A DNA stretch of 64,000 nucleotides, from NCBI RefSeq assembly GCF_964355755.1, contig NC_092671.1:35543304-35607303 (forward strand), given 5' to 3'. The notes under the pieces are model-generated. The model made no database searches, was not told the DNA's origin, and saw nothing but the letters and a program-made list of their open reading frames with translations. How positions within the stretch are numbered: position 1 is the first letter of the stretch; each line of letters begins with the position of its first letter. Shown here in pieces: positions 34,214-47,469 of this stretch. This DNA is from Antedon mediterranea (taxonomy: Eukaryota > Echinodermata > Crinoidea > Comatulida > Antedonidae). The translations under genes were made by a program, and so were the position numbers.

Positions 34214-37200
34214 CCGCCCAATTTCTAAATATGTAAATGTGATTTATATGACGCGCCGACTATGTCAAAATATGATTTTTTTTTATTGAAATCAATTAGT
34301 ATGGGGTTATTAATCTATAACAATTATTCCGACTGATTAACAGGTCCTAAGTAAATTAAGTAAAATTTTAGAAGATAAGAAACATCCATTACATTATGAG
34401 ATTTTATAAGAACAAGTCAGGCCGGTTACGGGCTCCTAGAGCTGATACGGCAAGAAACCGACTGTCTTTTGTACCAACTTCAACTCATATTTTTAACTCA
34501 AAGATTTTTAGATCATAATAGCGCACATGCAATATATATTTTAAAGTTTTTACTGTTGATGGATGTTTTAATTAATGTTTTTAAATTGTAAATTTGTTCT
34601 ATGTATGATGTAACTATGAATGTTTTACCATATTTTTCTGTCGAGGAAAACAATTTTTCCATGTACAATTTAGTATATGGAACGAATAAAAATTTGATTT
34701 GATTTGATTTGATATGATATAGAACGAAAATTACTAAATAAAAAATCACACAAAGCAAAATATATAGAACGAAACTCTCTAAAAAAACCCAGTAGGCCTA
34801 CAAGATAGTTTCGACTCGCTGCAGAGACGGTTAATTGAAGTAAACACTAGAAAACCATTTAAAAAGTGATTGCGTAGGCCTACTTTTAATAATAAATCAG
34901 TACATTTGCAGGGACATTACAGCACAGACGTACTAGGAAAGTTAAACAAATGACGTGTGTCAATAGGTAAAACTTTATTATTAAACTTGTTCGTTCGCTA
35001 AATTATCAGCTGTGATTTTGACAGAACGTACAATTCTGCGTACCATACCCAAATTGTTAATTGAATGATTTCTACAAATTGATCGTACGAACCTCACATT
35101 TAATCAGCCGTGATACCATACAATCTGACGTAGGTCAAATCTAGGTTGATACTATCATTTTCGATGTAACAGCTTGGGATACATACCTAAAAAATACAAC
35201 AAAATGAAAAGCAGGGGTAATTATCCATAAAGAGAAAGACAAGTGGAACTAACTATAGCAAGGTGGAATATGGCGGTTAGCATCTGTTAGGAAAGAGAGG
35301 AGTCTGATTGGTTCTCATCAGGCTAGATAAGATAATAAGATGTTTACGTGACCAAATAATATATACAACAATAATTAGGAACAGAGAGATATAATTATGT
35401 TATAATAATAATAATAATAGTACGAATTTATAATGCGCCAATTCCAGCAGTAATTAGTGATCAAAGGCGCGGTGTATGAGAGAACTCAATCTGATGAAAA
35501 AGATGAGTTTTCAAGGCAGATTTAAAGGCGATAGTAGACGAACATGATCTAATAGAGGCGGGTAGGTCATTCCATAAGCGAGAGGCAACAGAAGTGAAGG
35601 TGCTTAAGCCATATGTTTTAGATTTTCTGTTGTGTGAAATAATAAAAACAAAAGTTCAACTCATAGCGTGTATACAATTGTTAGGCCTATATGAATGAAA
35701 TGACATAGGCCTAACTTAATTCTTTCCATAGAAATACAATATAAAAGACAAAGAACAAGAAAAAAAACAAGGCACAAAACCAGGCAGAGACAGGATACAT
35801 TAAAAACAAACTTAATGACTATCTGGTAGGTGTCCGATTGCACTGATTGGATAAAAACATTTAGAATACAATTTGTATAAACATTAAAAATGCATAAATG
35901 CAAAATAAAATTAAAATATATTGCAATACCATTAAAAATCATCAATAAATAGCACTCAATACATTGCTCTCAAACTCAATAACAGACTCAATATGGGGCA
36001 TTACCACCTATCTGATAGGACAGTGATTAATTTACTATTGGTAATCCTTGACCACTAAAGGCCTAAATACATAAAATAAAAAATATCATCAAAATATGTA
36101 AAAATTCCAAGGCTGTGTTGATAATAATAATAATACCAGAAATTTAGATTATTATCAATTGCTTGCCGACATTTTTTTTTAGCTCATTTTCAATTTTTAG
36201 GCCTATGTATGGATCTTATACCCATCCACAAACCCCTAATGAAGTCCTGAGATTTCCTCATTTCGGCTTGGATACTACACCATACGACCGTTATAATATT
36301 AAAACGATATTAATATTAATCATTTACTACTTTATGTAGGTGCTTATTTGGCAATGAATCCACACATACACATAGTAGGATTTTAAACCCGAACGATTCT
36401 TTTGTCTTTTCTTTGTTCTCAATTTAGCAATTTCATACTTATAATCTTCCTAACAAAAGTTTATTGGACAACACTCTGACGGAACAAATGCAGCATTGTA
36501 ACGATAAAGTTGTAACAAAATATAATGTGCGTGCATAGTTCCCAGTATATAGGCTTAACAGGAGATTCACTATTATGATGTAGTTATCATCGTCATGATG
36601 TTTTTCAACCATTTTTAAAGAACCATAATTAAATTGATAAAAAATTAAACCAGTAGAGTTATACATAAACACAGTTTTATAATTTACAGAGGTCGCTTTT
36701 AAATTGAATTTCCTTTCTTTTTTCACCATAACATCCAAGTTCAAGAATATTGCATCCGAATACATTTAGGAATCTAGACGAATCAAAAACATTATAAATT
36801 TAGCCATGACGTAATCCGGAAATGACGTACTGCTATTCAAGTTTACAATAATTATTGTAAACAAGAGCAAAGAACAAACTGCGACAGATCACGAGTATTT
36901 TAAAGTACCGATAATCGTTTTATATCCTTGCTAAATAAATATAATCTACCGTCACACGATTTATTTATTTTGCATTATAAAAAAAGAAATTGTTAATGCG
37001 CGCCGCTAAACTTTTACCTTATGTTCAATGAAATAAAAAAAAGGTTACTTTAAATAAGAACGTAAAAGACATAATATTGTAATGTTGTTCATGTAAAATT
37101 GATTCACTATACTTACCTGTTTTAATATCCAACAGGATAAAAAAGAGTGTTATAACTAAATCACGAGTTATTTAATGCAAACAGTAAAGTAAAAAATTAT

Positions 37201-37635
37201 GCTTTAATTCTATTTAATTGTTTGTAACTACTGTGGAGTAGCTTTGCGTCAGGGTGCCTGGATGTGTCGAGTAATTGGTCAGATGTTTGCCCTACTAGTA
37301 ACGTAATTTTTACTTTATACTAAGTACAGAGAGGTATGAACTAGGCTAGTGATCTGTAGGTCATGGGTTCGAGTCCCACCCAATTCTTAATTCTCAATGT
37401 ACTTATATTAGTGTTTTTATCTGTAATATAAACGATACTGTACACAATGTGTAGGATCCGGCTCACCCTCTTTTTTATTTGAAAAATAGCCTATTTTGCG
37501 AGGGCGGACCTATACCTCTGTTTCCTTCTCCCATTTCTCCACATTACTAGTTAGCATGTGACTGGAGTGTATTTACTTTCATTCCGGTACTATACAAACA
37601 AAACAAAGGTTGATATGTAGTAAGTACATGTAAAT
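34214..37635. other. Intergenic between divergent tubulin and TM2 genes
   Basis: About 34405-34710 (+) is a LINE end: KSGRLRAPRADTARNRLSF and THIFNSKIF, stop, 3' UTR, and a (TTTGA)n tail at 34692-34715. About 35400-35640 holds a repeat starting after (ATA)n and running through 'gaggcgggtaggtcattcca'. A tRNA-like SINE head with B-box GGTTCGAGTCC is near 37366. The ORF at 36439-36765 has no coding features. No gene is supported. Confidence 0.6.
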
Positions 37636-39558
37636 GTGTCATATGCAGTCGCAATGTCGGCAGAGAAACAAATCGAAGCTAATGCATCGGCACATAATGG
37701 TTTTCAAACCAGCTCTGACTACAATCCATCGATAACTGTTACAGTAGAGAGATCACCATACAGGACCAAGTCATTACTCGACGCCTATATTTTACTTATA
37801 CCACTAGGCTTCTTTGGTGCCCACCATTTCTACCTGAGACGACCGGGATGGGGTGTGCTGTATCTGTTTACGTTTGGCCTACTTGGTCTAGGATGGTTGC
37901 TAGATATTTTCCGAATGCCAAATCTGGTACAAAACGCAAACAATAAAGACATCTACGGTGAAACATCGACTCAGAAGTTTGACTTGTTAGACACTTGGGT
38001 CATTGGATTTTGTCCGATAACCGGTTTACTTGGTAAGTTAAACTATAGAAAATATACAGTACTTATAACTGTATTTTTGTTTATTGAACCACTAAAGCTG
38101 TCAAAGTAACAAAAAAAAGTGATATGCCCATATAATAATATTATATGAAAATGTTGATGTCATATCACTATCGTATTTGGGCATATCACTACCATAGTTG
38201 AGCATATTACACTTTTTTTTTGTCAAATTAGTTTGATAGTATAGACAGAGCTTAATAAGAGAACATGACAATTATTCGTTCCCACTAAGATTAGTATTGG
38301 TAGCTTTATTCATACACACGGTCATAATATTACGTTCATGTATATTCGTTAAAAAAATGTTCGTACATCCACTTTACCATCCACATATCTATTCTTCCAT
38401 AAATTCCAAACAATCCGATCTTCATGCATACGTCTATCATTCCATTCGTTTTAAGCACTATTCCTAAAGTCCATTTCTATTCATCCACATAATCTATTCA
38501 CGCAAGTGGCGTAACGGATAAACCCAGGGGCCCCGAGCAGTGTCCAGATGTGTCGGAAAGGGTTAAAAACGCTCGATGCCTCTAATATTGGAGGGCCACT
38601 TAGGGACCTCAGGTCTCTACATTACGCCACTGATTCACGCATACATCATCACATCCCTCCAACCACGAATCTTTCGCATCTACAAATGAATATAAACCAA
38701 GTTTTTATGTTTACAAACACATTTTTCTATTTAACAGGTTTCCATCATTACCGTCTTGGACGGATTGGATGGGGTCTTCTGTACACATTTACACTAGGAC
38801 TGTTTGGTCTCGGCTGGTTATTCGACAATTTCCGAATGCCGCTACTTGTAAAACGGGCAAACATAGAAGCGTTGGAAAACAATCCAAGTGAGGGTAAATA
38901 TAAGGATCAGTGTGAAAGACAAGAGCCATTCAAAGGCTATTACCTAGATGATGTGTACGTTCTTGCGTTTAATCCGTTAGGTATCCTAGGCCTTCATCAT
39001 TTCTACTTGAAACGATGTGGATGGGGAACGCTGTACCTGCTTACCGTCGGTGTATTTGGCATCGGGTGGCTAGTAGATCTGGTAAGAATGAAAAGGTTGG
39101 TTGAGCGGAAGAATTCCGAAATCTGTCATCACAATCAAGGAGCTTACTATCATCATTCCAGTACACCACATTATGGAGCAACAAATCTGCCGCAATCTCA
39201 ATACCATTCAGAGAACACTGGTTTCCAACCTGAATACCAACCAGGACCACATGACTACCAGCCTGGCGTACCTAATCATTAACAGTGTCCACCACCTAAC
39301 TACCAGTATGGAATACCAAACCAACAACAACATGGTCCGCCAGGGATGCCTCACTACCAGCCTGGTATACCAAACCAACAACATGTTCCGCCAGGTATGC
39401 CTAACTGCCAGCCTGGCGTACCAAGTCACCAGTCACCAGTAAACCATCCACCACCATCAAGTAAAGATGACATCCAACTACCCCTAAGTGTAGGCGAGTA
39501 TCCTGACCCTACAAATACAGGTTTTCCTAGAGCGAATCCTCCTCCGTATACTCAGTAA
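37636..39558 (+). CDS. Triple TM2-domain membrane protein with Pro-rich tail; in-frame stop
   Basis: Two exons, 37636-38032 and 38738 onward, joined in phase 1 (GT/AG). Three TM2 domains follow one another (about residues 46-95, 117-166, 201-250). Each has two hydrophobic helices joined by a turn with the TM2 signature: [37 protein letters not shown] and [19 protein letters not shown], each followed by GWL(L/F/V)D. The intron splits domain 2. A TAA at 39280-39282 ends the frame at 313 residues. However, the same frame stays open beyond it to 39558 and continues the same tail repeat (YQPGxPN, PPGMP) to a PPPYTQ end, 405 codons in all. CAA to TAA would explain it. The function of multi-TM2 proteins is not established; single-TM2 relatives sit in membranes. 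Start could be Met1 or Met7. Confidence 0.83.
38109..38252. mobile_element. PIF/Harbinger-like MITE, left end missing
   Basis: It has 'aaaaaagtgatatgcccata', two 'gcatatcactac' words and the right end TTGATAGTATAGACAGAGCT followed by taa. It lies in the intron of the TM2 gene. Confidence 0.82.
38504..38632. mobile_element. hAT-like MITE with 8-bp target duplication
   Basis: Ends are AAGTGGCGTAACGG and CATTACGCCACTG, flanked by exact direct repeats ATTCACGC (38496-38503 and 38633-38640). It lies in the intron of the TM2 gene, about 100 bases before exon 2. Confidence 0.93.
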
Positions 39559-39837
39559 TACTGTACATTGAGTGTAGGCCTATGTTTATGTCGTGCTGGC
39601 GTACAGAAAGAAGTATGTTTTTGTATTCCTTGTTGCATACCCACAATCATGAAATAAGACGAATTAAAAATAGTGGATATATTTTTGTTTTCAAATGGCC
39701 TGAGCTATAATTTACAATATAATTGGTACCAAAGAACAATGAGAATGTCACTCTTGCCCGACGGTACTATGTCGGAGACTATAGATTATCTTAATCGACA
39801 CCTACATCTTATAGTATACTGTAGTCTGTCATTTTTA

Positions 39838-40615
39838 GTCGCGTGGAAGCGACTCTATAGTTCACTATGTCGGTCGGTTGGTCGGTCTGTCTGTCTGTCT
39901 GTCGGTCTGTCTGTCGGTCTGTCTGTCTGTCGGTCTGTCGGTCCGGTATCACTATGCGTTTTATCGCTTTCTGACCTTATCTTGATATCAGTTTAATCTA
40001 GCTAAGTCAATTTTTCACAGAATATTCCTTATGGCCAGGAATCGATGTGGTTATGTTTTCACGGTGCGCAATAAAAAATTACGCGGTCTGCGCACGATTT
40101 AACGAAATCACGTTTGTAATCATATCTTCACAACCATGAATCACAATTAAATAAAATTGGTACTCATAAATTTCAGGGCATAAATCATCATATGGCAATA
40201 CAATTACGTGCGTAGCGCATGTAACGCATGCGTACGCGCGCTTAAAATTTTCAAAATTTATTTTCGATGAAGAGAGTACGTTTCAGGCAATTTTAGCGTT
40301 TACAAAATTGCTATGAGTGCGCATATTTTTGCGTGCGCACTGCGCGTTAAATGTTATTGCGAACTCTTTTTGCCCGATTTCTGTTTTCTTGACTTACTTT
40401 TCAACTCGAAATTACGTTATACGAGCACGTCAAAAGTGACAGGCTACGCACGTGTAAATTTAAAAAATATAAATGTTTTTAAACATTTCAACATTTTTAA
40501 ACATGTTCAGTAATTTCGGTCAGTATAGTTCACTATGTCGGTCGGTCGGTCTGTCTGTCGGTCTGTCGGTCTGTCTGTTGGTCCGGTATCACTATGCATT
40601 GTAGCACGCGACTTA
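39838..40615. repeat. Two TCTG/TCGG microsatellite arrays in homologous flanks
   Basis: Arrays at about 39868-39943 and 40533-40583 each sit between 'atagttcactatgtcgg' and 'ggtccggtatcactatgc', in direct orientation about 670 bp apart. The outer edges tagtcgcgtgg (39838) and cacgcgactta (40604) are inverted. The span may be one DNA element, but the direct orientation of the arrays argues against a simple inverted-repeat transposon. The region between is rich in CG and GC steps. Confidence 0.6.
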
Positions 40616-41328
40616 ATGGCTGTTGGCCTTGTTATTGTATATCTGGAATTATGGGTGTTTAGTTCTAGACTAATATTGTCCCCCTCCCCCCTGATTTTTA
40701 TGTAAGAAAAATAAATACGGTATACAAAATGACACAACAAATGTTTGATTATTCAAAATTGCTCATTGAATTAGCAGGCCAGTTTATTGTAATTTACTGT
40801 TTTCAAAAACGAAAAATAATAAATGTGTATTTACAGAAATAACGTATTTTTCTAATAAGCATACATAATTTATATATAAATATGTGTTTAATAATATGCC
40901 AATAATTTGGTTTATAACCATAATAAAAACTTGATATCAACTTTGTCCAAGTACTCTCACTTGCACTGATGGAGGGCTAGTATTGCCCGAAAGGTCTGCA
41001 ATCTTCATTGAGATCCTGCCACTGATACACACGCCATTGTCATTATTTTCAATAACTTGCCTTTGGATTCATAACAAAAACTTAATATTATTGTAATTAC
41101 TTGGCTTGCGTTTTATTAGACTAAATAGAATAATTTACAAAACAAGGTATAATCAATGAGTGTTTGATACAAGATGATTATTAAATTTTAACTCTATAAG
41201 AGTTCTAAATTGTGGTATGAATTGATTTGTTGTATAAAATTTAAACATATATAATGTCAAGTAAAATAGTTTAAATAATTCAATTTCGAAAGGTTGCATT
41301 CTATCAGTCCACATTTCAGTCCCATACC

Positions 41329-41493
41329 CAGTGGCGTAACGGCTATGAGCTCACTGGCTAAACCCAGGGGCCCCGGAGCTTATGGGAGCCCGATGTCGAA
41401 AAAGGCTAAACACGCCTCGCTGAGGCCTCCAGCGTTGAAGGGCCACTTAGGTTCCTAAACCAAAGGGTTTTAGGCCTCTACGTTACGCCACTG
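41329..41493. mobile_element. hAT-like MITE with 8-bp target duplication
   Basis: Ends CAGTGGCGTAACGG and CTACGTTACGCCACTG are flanked by exact CCCATACC repeats (41321-41328 and 41494-41501). It lies about 70 bases past the Rab stop codon. Confidence 0.95.
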
Positions 41494-41564
41494 CCCATAC
41501 CAAGATGAAGTGTAAATTATCTTATGATGGTGGTTTATCCAGTTAATTTCCCATCATTCATGTT

Positions 41565-44500
41565 TCACGATGTTTTACAACATGGCGAGCTTTTAGTAGG
41601 CTCTTCTTCATCTTGTTCCATTATGGCTTCTTTCGCGCGCTTTTCCAACGCCATACGAAGATTGGCGGGAATTGCGGGAATATCTGCAGAACGTCGTCGT
41701 TCATCGTACGGTTTTGTGGTAAGACCACAATGTGGTGATGTCTGACTGAGGGAGATTAATGTCATTGCCATCCTTAAGAATGCTTCTTGTATTCCTAAAA
41801 AGCAAAAAATGTCAAATATAAATAATAATATAATGATTAATGTGGTCCGTTGGCCAATATTAAATGTAGTCTTGTAATTAAAGAAGTTACGATTGGGCGT
41901 ATTGGACCTACATATTGTTTCCGCCTCTGTGTTCCTTACTGAAAACATTATGCGAATGAATTACTCTAATTGGGAACTACTATTATTAATTCCCGTTGTA
42001 TGCTCATTATTATTAATTATTAATAATTTAAAATGGCTTTTAAAACCTGGAGAAAAGGGACATTAAGATTTAGTTTTGCTATCTATTTTCTGCTAAAATA
42101 AACACTTGTATGTATGGAATATACAATATTATAAACCTACCTTCAGTTGTCATTGCCGATGTTTCAAAGAACAGCGCCCCTATCGACGCTGCATAATTCA
42201 ACGCTTCCTGTTTTGGAACTTTTCGAGCATCTTTTAGATCAGATTTGTTACCAAGAACACACATAACTAAAGTTAAAAAAAAACAAAGTTTAGTAATGAC
42301 AATGTTGATATCTTAGTCAGGTTCTTTCGATCGCGATTTGGTAATTATTCTAAAAACAAAGAAAACTTCTTCAGCTAGTTCTGACCCAAACTGGTGGCGC
42401 TCGTAAAGGAATACACACAAAACAAAATACAATAAGTTTTACTAAGAGACTTGCAGTAGACTCATCCTACAGTCGTCACGTGTTTGATTTAATAATCTAA
42501 CTATTCTACACAGGATTAATCTAAACCAAAATGACAACTTTATAGATGAAACGTCTTATTTACCTATGTCACTGTCAACATTCATTTTCAGTTCTGAAAA
42601 AAAAAGTATCAATAATTAGTTTGTTTGTTTGTTTCTTTATATCCATTCACAAAAAAAAACAAAAAAACATTAACATACATAAATATTCATTACAAAAATG
42701 AAAGATATTCAAAACCTTATTTTAATATCTAATATATTAAGTACAATCCATCGTAGGATTAGTAAACTTTTATTAATATATACACGAGATAAACTGTTTT
42801 ACCCGATATTGTTAATATTATGACGGGTTGCGCCACATGACTACTACACGCTCTCAATATTGAATATTGGACCAACACTTTTAGACTAGAGTCAAAGTCC
42901 AATTAGCTATCGTTAGAGACTACAGTACAAAGATCACACAATTTTTAAGTGTTGTCTGTGTTTTTAGCCACTGGTTTCATAACTAGGGACGGAAAAGGGG
43001 TGTTAACAGAATATATAATATACAGTCACAACACCGTGACAGTTTGAACTGTGTTCATTTATGCATGAGATAGTCTAAAAATGACCTCTCACTAGAGGGG
43101 GTTGTCTATTCATATTTCAAGTTCAAATCTCGTATAACTAGAAGTATTTAGTAACTTATATTTCTTACCTTCTACCCATGATTTAACGTTTTCAAACGAA
43201 GGGTATGACGTCACGTCATAGACAAGAAAAGCTGCATTTGTCTTTCTATAATACATAGGTGCCATAGAGCGAAACCTCTCTTGGCCCGCCGTGTCCCAAA
43301 GTTGTAGTCTTACACGATGGTTGTCAACAGTCCTACAAATGTAAACAATATATGGTGCTTCATAAATATCATACATTCAACTATTCAAATTGATCAACGA
43401 TTAGGTTAACCCAAACGATTACTTTAATTTAATTTAGAGCACAAAGCCATAAATTCTTTTAACAGCAACATACTAATGAAAAATGATATTTCTATTTCAT
43501 TGTCGAGACATTTACAGCCCGTTGCAGTAAATTCTAAATAAATAATGAGTTTAAAACACAAGAGTATGATGTTTTACTCATCGGTGATGTTATTTATTTG
43601 AGGATATTGTATGTTGGGTTAAGAATATTAGTAAGGGTTTGCCGATGTGTTCCATGTTATATCGGAAGACACCGATCATCCTCTCCATGGCAACATTATC
43701 GGATCCGTTATCGTTAGTGGTAGGATGAGGACGGTAAATGCGCAGACGCCCACCGTTACAAGTACTGTACAATTAAAACAATTAAATGACGAGGATTTGA
43801 TGGTCTCAAAATAGCTGATGATATCAACAAATAACATTAATGATAGTTTACTTACATTTTAAAAGTGAAATACGAAGCACCGATAGTTGGGGCGACGGCT
43901 TTGCTGAATAACTTCCCAACATATCGAACAATAATACTAGTTTTGCCAACTCCTGAAAATTTCAAGAAATATGTACTTTTAATCCTTTGTCTTGCGTGGG
44001 TTCGTCCCTCCCACTTTTATTATGATACTCTGTTTTAAATATATGTAGGCCTATATATAATGTGTACATTTATATATTTTTTTAAATTATATTTTTTTCT
44101 CTCATTTATATGTTACAGTAGTTACAGTAAATTAACATTTGCTTATACCAAAGAACTTATAACACAAGAATCTCCTGTTCTTCAATTTACATTCAAAACA
44201 CAGTATCGGAAGTACAGGGTTAAAAGGTCAAACTGGGCGACGCATTTCACAGCATGGAGCAGCGCCCCCTCCAAACTAGGAAGTCAATTACTCTATCCCC
44301 CTAGAGTATTAGCAGATCCCCTCTATGATTTTGACTTTCTAATTTTATGCGGGCGCCCTACTCCTCAGTCAATTACTCTATCCCCCCTAGAGCATTAGCA
44401 GATCCCCTCTATGATTTTGACTTTCTAATTTGATGCGGGCGCCCTACTCCATGGCTCACAATGGCGCCACCCATAGCTCTATTCTATCCCACAATGCCTT

Positions 44501-45563
44501 TCGAAATTGTTACGCGCTTCGGACGAACAGGAGATTCTTGTGTTATAAGTTCTTTGTTGTATATACATAAAATGATTGATTGTAAGCACTTTTATGTTTA
44601 CAAGAATAGAATATTAATGCTATTCATAGATGACGTCATTTTTACTAGATGACGTTATTTTTACATTAATTTATTCAAATATACTGAAAACAATATTGTT
44701 ATAAGAATAGAAATGTTATAGCTAATGGTTTATTTCAACCATCAATAGTGCAATGTCTAACGTAAGGTCAATGATGGTGATAATGATGCCAGTTAACGAT
44801 TATTCGAATTGTGCACAAGTTATCATTATTATTGATAATAAGCTCTATAAATAGTACTTTATATTTGGTTACGTTCTATTCTTAGTCTTAGTCAATATAA
44901 CCTGTGATACCGACTAGATATTCTTATACAAGCTATTTATCAAATATAAATATAATCCTTAGAGAATATATTATATTATTCTTAAAAAAAACTCTTCAAT
45001 GGGCCTACCATTAAAACCATATTGGCATTCATTTTAATCAGATACTGACTACAATCAAGAATTCGCCGACTGGCTCAGGCTCTGACGATGAGAGAAATGA
45101 CTTACCGACTGATTTATTAACAACTGACAGACCAGCCGATATGAAAAATAGACAATGTAAATTATAGTGGAAGAAAGGCTATAGTACCACAGTTTACATT
45201 TGTCTCTGGTAGTTTACCAACGAGAATCGATTGAACTGTACTAAGAACTGACTGTCATAAAGCTCTGTCTACACTATCAAACTAGTTTAACAAAAAAAGT
45301 ATGATGTGTCCAAATATGGTAGTGATATGCCTAAATATGGTAGTGATAATATGACATCATCATGTCCATATTCACAGTTTTTATCACATAAAGTGTGATA
45401 GTGTAGACAGAGCTTAAGAGATACTGTATCTAGGAAGTTGTAAGTGCACATATTCTTATTTAACATAAGACCCTACTATAGCATGGACAAAAAAAATTAA
45501 ACAAATTAAAATACTCTTACCTTGTTGGCCTAGAATAACAACTTTGGCTTCCAATAACTTCAT
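41565..45563 (-). CDS. Rab-family small GTPase (Rab5/21/22-like)
   Basis: Six exons: 45563-45521, 43952-43856, 43332-43169, 42593-42564, 42266-42141, 41794-41565. Phases agree, giving 229 residues. It is a membrane-trafficking switch that cycles between GTP and GDP. All G motifs are present: GQQGVGKTS (12-20), PTIGASY (switch I), WDTAGQERF (59-67), NKSD (118-121) and ETSA (146-149). The switch II region RSMAPMYYR resembles the Rab5/21/22 group. The C terminus after a hypervariable stretch is SPCCKTS, two Cys for geranylgeranylation three residues from the end. Exon 4 is only 30 bases. Intron 1 holds an 85-bp tandem duplication and a MITE. The exact subfamily would need a tree; Rab24-like and insect RabX-like groups are alternatives. 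Confidence 0.93.
44282..44451. repeat. 85-bp tandem duplication in Rab intron 1
   Basis: Two copies of a unit from 'agtcaattactctatccccc' to 'gcgggcgccctactcc' start at 44282 and 44367. They are nearly identical, and GC-richer than the surroundings. Confidence 0.92.
45261..45414. mobile_element. PIF/Harbinger-like MITE with TAA duplication
   Basis: AGCTCTGTCTACACTATCAA and GATAGTGTAGACAGAGCT are flanked by TAA on both sides (45258-45260, 45415-45417). It lies in Rab intron 1, about 105 bases from exon 1. Confidence 0.93.
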
Positions 45564-47469
45564 TATAGTTTTTTATCCAGAAATATGTGCGTCCAGGATC
45601 TACTTGAGAACTTCAACAAAACCGCCTGGTACGGTGGCGTGATACCGTTGTCTCCATTAGCTGGCGCCTAATTATAAAAGTAGACTGGACAGGGCTACAA
45701 ACGTACTATCATATAACACGAATGATGATCAAAAACATTAATTACAAAAATTCAATTAACACATTCAAAATTTATGTGCGTCCTACGCTGAACATTCGTC
45801 GGTGATTGTTAGGCCTACTCAAATGGTATAGTTGTATAAGTTTATGATACTGCACCAGTAATGGCAAGATATTGATAAGAGTTAGGATTTGCTATGAGGT
45901 AACGGAACTGATAAAGTTTTATTTATTTAGACCGATTACAATAAACACTATAAGTATCCCTGATTATTTCAGTAGGTCTACGTTTTATGCTCACTGGGTG
46001 ACGGTTCATAGGTCACTAATTGGTGGTAGTGAACTCTCATAATCATCAATACAATAATATTGTATTGAAGATTATGATAGTTATCACGTGATCGATTCAT
46101 GGTTGGTTGTAAGGAAGCTTCTTTTTTAGACCTCCAGCGGATGTGAAATATATTCCATCAATTTGGCGAATAAGACAACATTTTTGTCACCATTTGGTTT
46201 CACAATCCCGTTTGGCAAAAAAAAAAAAAAAAAAATGCCGACCTCGATTTTTCTGGCGTGGCCAACACAATAAATATTGGTTTGACCTAAATGTGGAAAT
46301 ATGATATATTTATTGACAAATTGAGAACCAAATTAAATTAGATGCCGACCCTAATTTCATCAGTTTAGAGTCGGGCGTGGCCAACACAATACATTTTGTT
46401 TTGACCTAAATGTGGAAATATGATATATTTATTGACCAAATTAAATTCGATTTTAATGAAGTTATTTGTTTTATGCATCACATGCAGGGTTAATATTAAT
46501 GTCAAGAGGTTCGTTCGTTCCCACTGCCTATGGTTTCCTCAAATTTTTAATAAATGAATAAATATCTGTATGTATTAATATTATCATTAGTTACATTCCG
46601 CTGTCTGGTTGAATGTGCATTAGTAGTCTGGGTTCCAGACGGAGTTTTGACTTAATATTAGTAAAAAGATAAATATTTTGGCACAGATGGCGTTTCATAA
46701 TGTATACTACTTTTCAGACAAAAATCGAAAAAAAGAAAGAAAAGAAAGACAATAAATACAGACTTTGGGCAAGTCTAATGCATTAGGTATGATCTGACCA
46801 CAATTCACAGAGCTTTGATAGATAGACATGCAATCTGAAAGAGTCATGGAAGGGGAGAGTCTTAGCACTGGAAAAGTGATGAGGAGAGAGATGTGTGGTG
46901 GGAGATAGATTGATTAGTAGACGGATAGCTTTATTCTGGTCTTTTTTAAGTTTAGCGGTAGAAGAAGGTTTAGAACCCCAGACAGAGCAGCAGTAGTCAA
47001 GTCTAGAAAGGAAAGAATTACCTATAATAGGCCTACTTATTGATCATGTGATACTATTAGGAGATAGATGGATAACAACAACAACCTTTTATGATAGTTT
47101 CAGTGTGAAGGGATTTCAACATTCATCAGTTTCTAAATATACATATATGAAAACGTTCTAATGTAAAATTCTAATAATAAAGTACTTTAAATTTCTGTTT
47201 TTAAATATTGTACGCGGTCCTCAAAGGGTATTTCATGTGAAATAACAGTTGATAACAGTTTTAATTGTTAATGGGCCTAATTTTGTATTCAATGAATAAT
47301 AAGACATATGTAGGTCAGGCTCTCTATCGTTATCGCACACTGACTAAATATTAATTAAAACAATAGTATAATTATTTTTAAATTTATGATATAACAACTA
47401 GGACACGTGATATTATGATTACCGGATGGTTTATTATTGAGGACGCTTAGCATATTAGCATATCGAAAT
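45564..47469. other. Intergenic between Rab and GATM
   Basis: Contents: a hairpin near 46035-46080 (ctcataatcatcaatacaat with its complement), a tandem pair at 46237-46445 sharing 'ggcgtggccaacacaata' and 'tgacctaaatgtggaaatat', a 'ccagacggagttttgactta' repeat near 46630-46790, and an interspersed-repeat-like stretch at 46795-47030 running through 'ttattctggtcttttttaag'. No gene is supported. Confidence 0.6.

Noticed and set aside
36439-36765. 108-codon minus-strand ORF
   Set aside because: No recognisable domain, no believable splice or start context, and low-complexity composition typical of random AT-rich DNA.
39868-40583. CRISPR-like regularly spaced repeats
   Set aside because: The arrays are simple TCTG/TCGG microsatellites with no unique spacers, in an animal genome.
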